DNA of 6,368 nt, from assembly GCA_028705705.1 (NCBI GenBank), contig JAQWCZ010000119.1, positions 1 through 6,368 on the forward strand. Direction: 5' to 3'. The stretch is from Paludibacter sp. Its GTDB lineage: Bacteria > Bacteroidota > Bacteroidia > Bacteroidales > Paludibacteraceae. Below the pieces are notes generated by a model. It was given only the letters and a program-made list of their open reading frames with translations. It was not told the origin of the DNA and did no database searches. Positions 1 through 6,368 of this stretch are shown here, piece after piece; position 1 is the stretch's first letter, and the number at the start of each line of letters is the position of its first letter. The position numbers and the translations under genes were made by a program.

Positions 1-1254
1 CAGGCGGTTGTTGTAGGCATCCCAGTCATCGATATTTTTACGGGCAACACCCGAATCCATAGCTGCTTTGGCTACAGCCGGAGCCACCGTCGTCAGCAAA
101 CGCGGATCGAGCGGTTTGGGGATGATGTATTCCGTTCCGAAAGTCAGCCGCTTGATATTATAAGCCGCATTCACCACATCGGGTACCGCTTTTTTAGTCA
201 ATTCAGCGATGGCACGTACCGCAGCAACCTTCATTTCCTCGTTGATGCATTTCGCACGGACATCCAGGGCGCCACGGAAAATATAAGGGAACCCAAGTAC
301 AGTGTTAATTTGGTTAGGATGATCGGAGCGACCGGTCGCGAAAATAATATCAGGACGAGCAGACATGGCGTCCTCATAAGAAATCTCCGGATTCGGGTTG
401 GCCAATGCAAACACGATTGGCTTGTCGTTCATCGACTGCACCATTTCCTTCGATAGCACTCCGGCAACCGAAAGTCCCAAAAACACATCAGAACCGGCTA
501 CTGCTTCAGCAAGAGTCGTGATATCACGGGAAGTGGCAAATGGTTTCTTACGGCTATTCAGGTCGGTACGTTTGGTATTGATGACGCCTTTGGAGTCCAC
601 CATCACGATGTTTTCCAGTTTAGCGCCCAGCAACATATACAGTTGTGTACATGAATTGGCTGCTGCACCAGCGCCATTCACAACGATTTTTATCTCTTCA
701 ATTTTTTTACCGGTCAGTTCCAGGGCATTGAGCAAGCCGGCAGAAGAAATTATGGCCGTTCCATGCTGATCGTCATGCATGATCGGGATATCGAGTTCCT
801 TTTTCAGTTTTTCCTCAATTTCAAAACATTCCGGCGCTTTGATATCTTCCAGGTTAATTCCGCCGAAAGTGGGAGAAATGGCTTTAACCACCTGGATGAA
901 TTTCTCCGGATCTTTCTCATTGACTTCAATATCAAACACATCGATTCCGGCAAAAATCTTGAACAACAGTCCTTTCCCTTCCATCACAGGTTTACCTGCC
1001 ATGGCGCCGATATCACCGAGTCCCAACACAGCCGTACCGTTCGAAATAACAGCCACCAGATTGCCCTTAGCGGTATATTCATAAGCCGTTTCCGGATTTT
1101 TCTCAATTTCCAGACAAGGTTCCGCCACTCCCGGCGAATAGGCCAATGATAAATCACGTTGAGAACTGTATGGTTTGGTCGGAACAACTTCTATCTTACC
1201 AGGCTTACCCTGTGAATGATACTTCAATGCATCGTCTTTGCTTAATTTTGCCAT
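1..1254 (-). CDS. maeB: NADP-dependent malic enzyme, MaeB type (partial, C-terminus beyond window)
   Basis: Cytoplasmic enzyme that oxidatively decarboxylates malate to pyruvate and makes NADPH. The reading frame is open from an ATG at 1254 down to base 1, giving 418 residues. It looks like the MaeB family throughout: [15 protein letters not shown] at 37-51 with the catalytic Tyr at 39, [16 protein letters not shown] at 90-105 with the catalytic Lys at 94, metal-binding [13 protein letters not shown] at 132-144, MHDDQHGTA at 159-167, the Rossmann loop NGAGAAANS at 193-201, ALANPNPEI at 283-291, and GRSDHPNQ at 308-315. The start is fixed because an in-frame TAA lies two codons upstream (1260-1258). 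No Shine-Dalgarno is visible. MaeB proteins usually run to about 760 residues with a C-terminal phosphotransacetylase-like regulatory domain. The window ends just before that domain would begin, so its presence is inferred from family resemblance only. One small oddity is Thr at 318, where E. coli MaeB has the second Asn of QVNN. The gene is divergent from recF. Confidence 0.95.
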   Translation of the reverse strand, partial: MAKLSKDDALKYHSQGKPGKIEVVPTKPYSSQRDLSLAYSPGVAEPCLEIEKNPETAYEYTAKGNLVAVISNGTAVLGLGDIGAMAGKPVMEGKGLLFKIFAGIDVFDIEVNEKDPEKFIQVVKAISPTFGGINLEDIKAPECFEIEEKLKKELDIPIMHDDQHGTAIISSAGLLNALELTGKKIEEIKIVVNGAGAAANSCTQLYMLLGAKLENIVMVDSKGVINTKRTDLNSRKKPFATSRDITTLAEAVAGSDVFLGLSVAGVLSKEMVQSMNDKPIVFALANPNPEISYEDAMSARPDIIFATGRSDHPNQINTVLGFPYIFRGALDVRAKCINEEMKVAAVRAIAELTKKAVPDVVNAAYNIKRLTFGTEYIIPKPLDPRLLTTVAPAVAKAAMDSGVARKNIDDWDAYNNRL

Positions 1255-1267
1255 TTTTTAAAATTGT

Positions 1268-1323
1268 GTGTGAGGTCTAAAGTCTAAAGTCTAATGTCTG
1301 AGGTCTGAGGTCTAAAGTCTAAT
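1268..1323. repeat. Tandem 7-bp repeat array, GTCTRAN units
   Basis: Seven uninterrupted heptads of the form GTCTAAA, GTCTAAT or GTCTGAG start at 1275, 1282, 1289, 1296, 1303, 1310 and 1317. A degenerate eighth unit (GTGTGAG) sits at 1268. The unit order is AAA, AAA, AAT, GAG, GAG, AAA, AAT. It contains no gene and lies 14 bp upstream of the malic enzyme start, inside the predicted 5' leader of that gene. Similar heptads occur between genes in other Bacteroidota as far as I recall, but I cannot verify this here. The function is unknown. Confidence 0.9.
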
Positions 1324-1331
1324 ATTTATAG

Positions 1332-1352
1332 AATTAAAAATTAATTTTAATT
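1332..1352. repeat. AT-only hairpin between the heptad arms
   Basis: AATTAAAA at 1332-1339 and TTTTAATT at 1345-1352 form a perfect 8-bp inverted repeat around a 5-base loop. It lies between the heptad array and its inverted copy, so the whole segment 1268-1402 looks like a long stem with a small AT hairpin inside. A/T-only palindromes arise easily by chance in DNA this AT-rich, so it may mean nothing by itself. Confidence 0.5.
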
Positions 1353-1382
1353 TCCTGTAACTTAAACTCAACCATTTACCTT

Positions 1383-1402
1383 GACATTAGACTTTAGACC
1401 TC
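1383..1402. repeat. Inverted copy of the heptad repeat
   Basis: These 20 bases, read on the minus strand, are GAG, GTCTAAA, GTCTAAT, GTC: the same heptads in the same phase as the array at 1268-1323, but in opposite orientation. Seventeen bases pair perfectly with 1307-1323 (using 1386-1402) or, alternatively, with 1282-1298 (using 1383-1399). The two pairings exclude each other and leave loops of 62 and 84 bases. Confidence 0.9.
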
Positions 1403-1431
1403 TTTTGTTGATAAATTTTAGAAAATCGTCG

Positions 1432-1465
1432 CAAAGGTAGAAAAAATTACGCTATTTTTGTACAA
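1432..1465 (-). promoter_or_regulatory. Predicted Bacteroidota promoter of the malic enzyme gene
   Basis: The minus strand reads TACCTTTG at 1439-1432, an exact match to the Bacteroidota -7 element TAnnTTTG, followed by C. A TTG at 1465-1463 lies 23 bp upstream, at the wide end of the -33 spacing described for this phylum. Transcription would start near 1425, giving a leader of about 170 bases that contains the whole heptad repeat structure. The -7 match is good and the -33 is weak. Confidence 0.6.
1453..1460 (+). promoter_or_regulatory. Predicted -7 element of the recF promoter
   Basis: TATTTTTG matches TAnnTTTG and would start transcription near 1467, giving recF a leader of only about 20 bases. 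No TTG is found at the expected -33 distance, where the sequence is instead occupied by the -7 element of the divergent malic enzyme promoter. The call rests on the -7 match and its placement. Confidence 0.45.
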
Positions 1466-1485
1466 AAAAGTAGCATTAATATGTC

Positions 1486-2580
1486 ATGAGACTAAAATCT
1501 CTTTCCATCATCAATTATAAAAATATCGCTGAAGCAACACTTGATTTTTCAGACAAAATCAACTGCTTTGTCGGTGATAATGGTATGGGAAAGACCAACG
1601 TGCTGGATGCCATATATTACCTTTCATTTTGCAAAAGTCATTCGAACTCGATTGATTCGCAAAACATCAATCACGAAGCCGATTTTTTTCTGATTCAAGG
1701 AGATTATGCTAAAAACGATACACCCGAGCATATTTATTGCGGATTAAAACGTCGGCAGCGGAAACAATTCAAACGCAATAAAAAAGAATACGAGAAATTG
1801 TCGGATCACATCGGACTTATTCCGCTGGTCATGGTATCACCCGACGACAGTCAATTGATTTCGGAAGGAAGCGACGAGAGAAGAAAATTCATGGACGGGG
1901 TGATTTCGCAATACAACAAACAATACCTGCAACAGTTGCTTCAGTATAACAACATACTGAAACAGCGCAATGCCCTACTGAAATCAGAAAATTCCATAGA
2001 CGAAACCGTATTTGAAATCCTGGAAGAACAAATGGATAGTGCCGGAAGATACATCCACGAATCCAGAACGACATTTATACAAGCATTTATTCCAGTATTT
2101 CAGGATTTTCACAACCGCATCTCAGGTAACAGAGAGCAGGTCAGTCTGGAGTATAGCTCCCAATACCAGCGACATGAAAACCTGCGGGAAAGGATGGCTG
2201 AAACACGCGAACGTGATCGCATGTTGGGGTTTTCAACTCAAGGCATCCACAAAGACGAGCTGGAAATGACTTTGGATAATTATCCTATTAAGAAAGTAGG
2301 TTCACAAGGACAAAACAAAACTTACCTGATTGCACTAAAATTCGCCCAGTTCGATTTTCTTAAAAAAACGCATCATTGCTCTCCTCTTTTGTTACTGGAT
2401 GATATTTTTGACAAGTTAGATGCCAAGCGAGTGGAAGAAATTGTAAAATTAGTCGCCTCCGATTTGTTTGGTCAGATATTCATTACTGATACTAACCGTG
2501 AAAATCTCGACAAAATATTACTACAATTGAAAAGTGAAGCTAAAATCTTCCAAGTTGTAAAGGGGGAGATTATGTCTTAA
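1486..2580 (+). CDS. recF: DNA replication and repair protein RecF
   Basis: RecF is an SMC-like ATPase that binds DNA at single-strand/double-strand junctions and, with RecO and RecR, helps load RecA at gaps. All its motifs are present in the 364 residues, a normal length for the family: N-terminal strand LKSLSIINYKNI at 3-14, Walker A GDNGMGKTN at 30-38, the RecF block SPDDSQLISEGSDERRKFMD at 118-137, a helical region at about 140-250, GIHKDEL at 253-259, ABC signature GSQGQNKT at 272-279, Walker B with D-loop LLLLDDIFDKLD at 301-312, and ITDT at 333-336. The ATG at 1486 gives the family N-terminus directly. The ATG at 1481 is in another frame and meets TGA after one more codon. No Shine-Dalgarno is seen. 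The gene stands alone: the next gene starts 282 bp downstream, and dnaA, dnaN and gyrB are not adjacent. From memory, many Bacteroidota carry a small DUF721 gene directly after recF; none is here. Confidence 0.96.
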   Translation: MRLKSLSIINYKNIAEATLDFSDKINCFVGDNGMGKTNVLDAIYYLSFCKSHSNSIDSQNINHEADFFLIQGDYAKNDTPEHIYCGLKRRQRKQFKRNKKEYEKLSDHIGLIPLVMVSPDDSQLISEGSDERRKFMDGVISQYNKQYLQQLLQYNNILKQRNALLKSENSIDETVFEILEEQMDSAGRYIHESRTTFIQAFIPVFQDFHNRISGNREQVSLEYSSQYQRHENLRERMAETRERDRMLGFSTQGIHKDELEMTLDNYPIKKVGSQGQNKTYLIALKFAQFDFLKKTHHCSPLLLLDDIFDKLDAKRVEEIVKLVASDLFGQIFITDTNRENLDKILLQLKSEAKIFQVVKGEIMS

Positions 2581-2772
2581 CTTTGTTTATACATCTACAT
2601 TTTATTCACTTCTTAAATATATAAGTTCTCTTTTTTAGAAAACTTTTTCTGTTTTTTAAAACTCTTTCTTTCTCATTATCATATACTTATTAAATATTTT
2701 TGGAAACTTTACATTCTAAATAGTAAATAATTTTCAACTTTTTGTTTGAAGAATGGAAATAATTATCTAAAC

Positions 2773-2803
2773 TTGTAGTCCATTTTCAACAATTCTACCT
2801 CTG
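2773..2803 (+). promoter_or_regulatory. Candidate promoter of the ribonucleotide reductase gene
   Basis: TTG at 2773-2775, a 20-bp spacer and TACCTCTG at 2796-2803 resemble the Bacteroidota promoter TTG-N19-23-TAnnTTTG with one mismatch in the -7 box. Transcription would start near 2810, leaving about 50 bases of leader before the GTG. An exact -7 match, TATTTTTG, also lies at 2695-2702, but it has no TTG at the right distance and would give a 150-base leader. The rest of 2581-2862 is AT-rich and shows no open frame worth calling. Confidence 0.4.
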
Positions 2804-2808
2804 TTGAA
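2785..2808. repeat. Inverted repeat TTCAACA-N10-TGTTGAA, possible operator
   Basis: Perfect 7-bp arms at 2785-2791 and 2802-2808 flank and overlap the candidate -7 box of the reductase promoter, a position where a repressor could block transcription. The octamer TTTTCAAC covering the left arm (2783-2790) also occurs at 2731-2738, 52 bp upstream. It does not resemble the NrdR box as I know it. A regulatory role is an inference, since 7-bp repeats occur by chance in AT-rich DNA. Confidence 0.3.
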
Positions 2809-2862
2809 TAAATCATTGACAAACAAATTATAACACAAAACTAATAAAACAAATTTCATATC

Positions 2863-5406
2863 GTGAAAACAAAGACCTATACACCTGAGGAAATAAAAGA
2901 AGCCTCGTTCAAATTTTTCCAGGGAGATGAATTGGCAACTAAAGTTTGGACGACCAAATATGCTTTAAAAGATTCTTTTGGAAACATTTATGAACTGACT
3001 CCTGATGACATGCACCGAAGACTGGCAAAAGAAATTGCCAGAATTGAACGAAATTATGCCAATCCGCTGGACGAAAACGAACTGTTTGAATTATTTCGTA
3101 ATTTCAAGTACATCGTTCCGCAAGGGAGTCCCATGACCGGCATCGGAAATGATTTTCAAGTTGCATCTTTATCGAATTGCTTCGTAATTGGATTCGACGG
3201 TGATTCCGACTCTTACGGCGCCATCATTAAAATTGACGAGGAACAGGTACAGTTGATGAAACGACGCGGTGGTGTCGGTCACGACCTTTCACACATCCGT
3301 CCGAAAGGCTCTCCGGTTAAGAATTCAGCGCTGACTTCTACGGGTATTGTTCCTTTCATGGAAAGATATTCGAACTCAACCCGGGAAGTGGCACAGGACG
3401 GAAGACGTGGTGCACTGATGTTGAGTGTGTCGGTCAGACATCCGGATTCAGAATCGTTCATTGATGCAAAAATGGAGTCCGGTAAAGTAACCGGCGCTAA
3501 TGTTTCAGTAAAAATTCATGATGAATTCATGCGGGCTGCGCTCGAAAACCGCCCCTATACCCAACAATACCCGATTTATTCCCAAGAACCCTGGTTTAAA
3601 AAAGAGGTTGATGCCAATGCCCTTTGGAAGAAAATCGTGCACAATGCCTGGAAATCGGCCGAACCGGGAATTCTTTTCTGGGACACCATCATTCGGGAAT
3701 CTGTGCCGGATTGTTATGCTGATTTAGGTTATAAAACAGTTTCGACAAATCCATGCGGCGAAATTCCGCTGTGTCCTTACGACAGTTGCCGTTTGCTGGC
3801 CATCAACCTCTATTCTTATGTGGTAAATCCGTTCAAACCGGATGCTTATTTCGATTTTGAGTTATTCAGAAAACATGTGCAACTGGCACAACGTATCATG
3901 GACGACATTATCGATCTGGAAATGGAAAAGATTGAAAAAATTATTGAAAAAATCGGTTCCGATCCGGAAGATGATGTAATCAAAAGTACAGAGTTTCAGC
4001 TTTGGGAAAAAATCAAACTCAAAACGTCACAGGGTCGCCGTACCGGAGTAGGCACAACCGGAGAAGGTGACATGCTGGCTGCTTTGGGCTATCGTTATGG
4101 TACGGATGATGCAACCGATTTTTCGGAGCAGGTACATAAAACACTGGCGTTGGCCGCTTACCGTTCTTCTGTGAACATGGCCAAAGAGCGTGGTGCTTTC
4201 ACGGTTTATGAAGCAAAAAGAGAGGAAAACAATCCCTTTATTAACCGCTTAAAAGAAGCAGATCCTGAGTTGCACAATGATATGGTGAAATATGGTCGAA
4301 GAAACATTGCTTGTCTGACTATTGCTCCTACGGGCACGACCAGCATCATGACCCAAACCACATCAGGAATCGAACCGGTTTTCATGCCTTATTATACACG
4401 TCGCCGTAAAGTGAATCCCAACGATAAAAATGTGACGATTGATTTTGTAGATGAAAATGGCGATTCGTGGGAAGAATATTCAGTTTTCCATCATAAATTC
4501 GTGACCTGGATGGAAGCCAACGGACATCCGACTACAAAACATTACACCCATGAAGAACTGGAAGAATTAGTGGCAAAATCTCCTTATTACAAAGCTACGG
4601 CGAATGATGTCGATTGGTTGAAGAAAGTACAGATGCAGGGAAGAATCCAAAAATGGGTGGATCACTCGATTTCTGTTACCATCAACCTTCCGGCAGATGT
4701 AAGTGAAGAACTGGTGGGACAACTGTACGAAGAAGCCTGGAAATGCGGCTGTAAAGGGGTAACCGTATATCGCGATGGCTCCCGTTCAGGCGTTTTAATC
4801 AGTGATAAAAAAGAGAAGGATGAAAACACCAAACAAGTGTGCTTCCCTTATGATGAAGACAGACTGGTTCGTCCGAAAGAACTGAAATGTGATGTGGTTC
4901 GTTTCCAGAATAACCGTGACAAATGGATTGCTTTTGTTGGTTTGAAAGACGGTCGCCCTTACGAAATCTTTACCGGTATTGCCGATGATGAAGAAGGCAT
5001 TCTGCTCCCTAAAACTGTTACCGAAGGTAAAATCATAAAAACTGCCGACGAAGAAGGAAACAAGCGATACGACTTTCAGTTTATGAATAAAAGAGGGTTC
5101 AAAACGACAGTAGAAGGACTTTCACACAAGTTTGACAAAGAATTCTGGAACTATGCGAAACTAATTTCCGGCGTGTTACGTTACGGTATGCCGATTGATC
5201 AGGTGGTCAAACTGGTTTCCAGTCTGCAACTCGACAGTGAATCCATCAACACCTGGAAAGTTGGGGTAGAACGTGCCCTTAAAAAATATATACCGGATGG
5301 CACGCAAATCAAAGAACAACCTTGTCCGAACTGTGGTGAAAAAGCCCTGGTATATCAGGAAGGTTGTTTGACCTGCAAAAATTGCGGATATTCGAAATGC
5401 GGATGA
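2863..5406 (+). CDS. nrdJ: Adenosylcobalamin-dependent (class II) ribonucleotide reductase
   Basis: Reduces ribonucleotides to deoxyribonucleotides using a thiyl radical generated from adenosylcobalamin, so it needs no oxygen and no separate radical subunit. The 847 residues hold the family's landmarks: SLSNCFV at 102-108 with the first redox Cys (106), RRGGVGHDLSHIRPKG at 134-149, NPCGEIPL at 296-303 carrying the Asn296/Cys298/Glu300 catalytic trio, the second redox Cys 309 in SCRLLAINL, TGVGTTGEGDMLAALG at 394-409, and the phosphate-binding APTGTTSIM at 488-496. Residues about 670-810 form the extra C-terminal region common in long NrdJ proteins. The end is a Cys-rich zinc ribbon (Cys 821, 824, 835, 838, 841, 846) finishing in SKCG, thought to carry reducing equivalents to the active site. 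The start is GTG: the frame is closed by TAA at 2845 and the next ATG is codon 50, inside the conserved domain. It is followed by a strong terminator and is probably monocistronic. Diphosphate rather than triphosphate use is the usual family annotation and is not shown here. Confidence 0.96.
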   Translation: MKTKTYTPEEIKEASFKFFQGDELATKVWTTKYALKDSFGNIYELTPDDMHRRLAKEIARIERNYANPLDENELFELFRNFKYIVPQGSPMTGIGNDFQVASLSNCFVIGFDGDSDSYGAIIKIDEEQVQLMKRRGGVGHDLSHIRPKGSPVKNSALTSTGIVPFMERYSNSTREVAQDGRRGALMLSVSVRHPDSESFIDAKMESGKVTGANVSVKIHDEFMRAALENRPYTQQYPIYSQEPWFKKEVDANALWKKIVHNAWKSAEPGILFWDTIIRESVPDCYADLGYKTVSTNPCGEIPLCPYDSCRLLAINLYSYVVNPFKPDAYFDFELFRKHVQLAQRIMDDIIDLEMEKIEKIIEKIGSDPEDDVIKSTEFQLWEKIKLKTSQGRRTGVGTTGEGDMLAALGYRYGTDDATDFSEQVHKTLALAAYRSSVNMAKERGAFTVYEAKREENNPFINRLKEADPELHNDMVKYGRRNIACLTIAPTGTTSIMTQTTSGIEPVFMPYYTRRRKVNPNDKNVTIDFVDENGDSWEEYSVFHHKFVTWMEANGHPTTKHYTHEELEELVAKSPYYKATANDVDWLKKVQMQGRIQKWVDHSISVTINLPADVSEELVGQLYEEAWKCGCKGVTVYRDGSRSGVLISDKKEKDENTKQVCFPYDEDRLVRPKELKCDVVRFQNNRDKWIAFVGLKDGRPYEIFTGIADDEEGILLPKTVTEGKIIKTADEEGNKRYDFQFMNKRGFKTTVEGLSHKFDKEFWNYAKLISGVLRYGMPIDQVVKLVSSLQLDSESINTWKVGVERALKKYIPDGTQIKEQPCPNCGEKALVYQEGCLTCKNCGYSKCG

Positions 5407-5421
5407 TATCATTATAAAATC

Positions 5422-5457
5422 AAAACCCGGATGTAAATTGTTACGTCCGGGTTTTTT
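5422..5457 (+). terminator. Rho-independent terminator after the ribonucleotide reductase gene
   Basis: AAAACCCGGATGTAA at 5422-5436 pairs with TTACGTCCGGGTTTT at 5441-5455 to give a 15-bp stem with one G.U pair and a 4-base loop. The T-run 5452-5457 follows the GC-rich core. It begins 15 bases after the reductase stop codon. On the minus strand the flanking sequence gives a shorter, interrupted U-run, so it is mainly a plus-strand terminator. Confidence 0.92.
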
Positions 5458-5477
5458 AACTTTTAAATTTAATACTT

Positions 5478-6368
5478 ATGACAAATTCAGTAGACGGATT
5501 ATTTCAACCTTTGGTAAATTTCTTGGATAAGATATTATTCTGGGATCCATTTGCTGCATTTGGCATCACCTTACCGGTTAAAATACCTTTTATCATCATC
5601 TGGCTGATTTTCGGGGCTTTATTCTTCACCATTTACCTGAAGTTCATCAACATCAGGGGATTTAAACATGCTTTCGAACTGGTCATTGGAAAATACGACA
5701 AGAAAAGTCACAGTGGAGAGATTTCCCATTTTCAGGCGCTTGCCACCGCGACAGCCTCTACAGTCGGACTCGGCAATATTGCCGGGGTAGCCGTTGCCAT
5801 TACAATGGGCGGACCCGGAGCTACCTTTTGGCTGATTATTGCCGGCTTTCTGGGTATGACGACTAAATTCACCGAATGTACCTTGGGTGTGAAATATAGG
5901 AAAGTCAATGCCGATGGAAGTATTTCGGGGGGACCGATGTATTACCTCCGCGACGGATTGGCAAAAAAAGGTTGGGTTAGAACCGGGAAAATCTTAGCTT
6001 TCATTTTTGCCTTATTCGCCAGTATCGGAGCCTTTGGTATTGGAAACATGTTTCAGTCAAACCAAATGGTGGCGCAGGTCATTACCACCTTTCCCGGACT
6101 TGATGGAACTCAGATTTGGATTGGCATCCTGTTGGCTTTCCTTGTTGGCATCGTGATCATAGGTGGCATCAAAGGCATCGCGAAAGTCAACAACAAACTT
6201 TTTCCGCTGATGGCAGGTCTTTATATATTATCTGCATTAACCGTCATCGCATTTAATTATCAACACTTAGGTGATGCATTCCGATTGATATGGGATGGAG
6301 CATTTTCCCCCGACGGTATTAAAGGCGGTATCATTGGTGTGATGCTCATTGGTTTCCGTAGAGCTGCT
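5478..6368 (+). CDS. Sodium:alanine/glycine symporter, AGCS family (partial, C-terminus beyond window)
   Basis: Inner-membrane carrier that takes up alanine or glycine together with sodium. The frame is open for 297 residues to the right edge; family members are usually about 450-550 residues, so roughly the last third or more is missing. The diagnostic AGCS stretch is clear: GEISHFQALATATASTVGLGNIAGVAVAI at 80-108 (broken-helix substrate and ion region), then GGPGATFWLIIAGFLGMTTKFTECTLGVKYR at 111-141 and SGGPMYYL at 150-157. Predicted membrane segments lie near 35-55, 98-126, 171-190, 213-231, 241-260 and 281-293. The last residues, GFRRAA, match the start of the conserved block that in this family continues toward NEAG. 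The ATG at 5478 is preceded by an in-frame TAA at 5457 and by A/T-rich sequence without a Shine-Dalgarno. The gene starts only 20 bases after the terminator's T-run. Alanine versus glycine preference cannot be read from sequence, so no gene symbol is given. Confidence 0.94.
   Translation, partial: MTNSVDGLFQPLVNFLDKILFWDPFAAFGITLPVKIPFIIIWLIFGALFFTIYLKFINIRGFKHAFELVIGKYDKKSHSGEISHFQALATATASTVGLGNIAGVAVAITMGGPGATFWLIIAGFLGMTTKFTECTLGVKYRKVNADGSISGGPMYYLRDGLAKKGWVRTGKILAFIFALFASIGAFGIGNMFQSNQMVAQVITTFPGLDGTQIWIGILLAFLVGIVIIGGIKGIAKVNNKLFPLMAGLYILSALTVIAFNYQHLGDAFRLIWDGAFSPDGIKGGIIGVMLIGFRRAA

Noticed and set aside
398..1187. Several open frames of 67-128 codons, mostly on the plus strand opposite the malic enzyme gene
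   Set aside because: They overlap a clearly conserved coding region on the minus strand and their translations resemble no family; they are antisense or frame-shifted shadows.
1268..1402. CRISPR array
   Set aside because: The repeats are contiguous 7-mers without spacers, and no cas gene is present.
1268..1402. Complete insertion sequence or transposon
   Set aside because: There is no transposase frame inside or beside the repeats and no convincing target-site duplication at the edges; only a short non-autonomous element remains possible.
2637..2657. Terminator after recF: AGAAA-ACTT-TTTCT followed by a T-run
   Set aside because: The stem is only 5 bp and has a single G:C pair; in this T-rich tract it is not distinguishable from chance. 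recF termination remains unassigned.
2581..2862. Cobalamin riboswitch ahead of the B12-dependent reductase
   Set aside because: The region is extremely AT-rich and lacks the GC-rich conserved cores such a riboswitch needs. A short AT-rich leader is more likely.
5176..5412. 78-codon minus-strand frame at the end of the reductase gene
   Set aside because: It lies opposite the conserved zinc-ribbon coding sequence, has no recognisable product and no promoter; it is a shadow frame.

Overview
The window reads as ordinary chromosome of a Bacteroidota bacterium, most likely Bacteroidales. Three things point there. Intergenic DNA is very AT-rich between genes of moderate GC. Two upstream regions carry TAnnTTTG-type -7 promoter elements in place of sigma70 -10 boxes. 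Start codons have no Shine-Dalgarno purine run, only A/T-rich leaders. The protein sequences also have a Bacteroidota style: RecF with a GDNGMGKTN P-loop and a long B12-dependent ribonucleotide reductase ending in a zinc ribbon. A species cannot be named from this evidence.

Layout: (1) 1-1254, minus strand: N-terminal 418 residues of a MaeB-type NADP malic enzyme, cut by the left edge. (2) 1255-1485: divergent intergenic region. It holds a heptad repeat array (GTCTRAN units), an AT-rich hairpin, an inverted copy of the heptads, and back-to-back promoter elements for the malic enzyme and recF. (3) 1486-2580, plus: complete recF. (4) 2581-2862: AT-rich intergenic region with a candidate promoter and a small inverted repeat ahead of the reductase. 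(5) 2863-5406, plus: complete class II (adenosylcobalamin-dependent) ribonucleotide reductase with a GTG start. (6) 5422-5457: strong intrinsic terminator. (7) 5478-6368, plus: N-terminal 297 residues of an AGCS-family sodium:alanine/glycine symporter, cut by the right edge.

The genes do not form one pathway. RecF (recombinational repair at gaps) and the reductase (dNTP supply) both serve DNA synthesis and repair, but 282 bp of AT-rich DNA separates them and they are probably separate transcription units. The malic enzyme (malate to pyruvate plus NADPH) and the symporter (small amino acid uptake) are central metabolism and transport. I found no mobile element, CRISPR array, RNA gene, toxin-antitoxin pair or defence system. 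The least explained element is the heptad array with its inverted partner in the predicted 5' leader of the malic enzyme gene. Nothing here supports a claim of a new multi-gene system.
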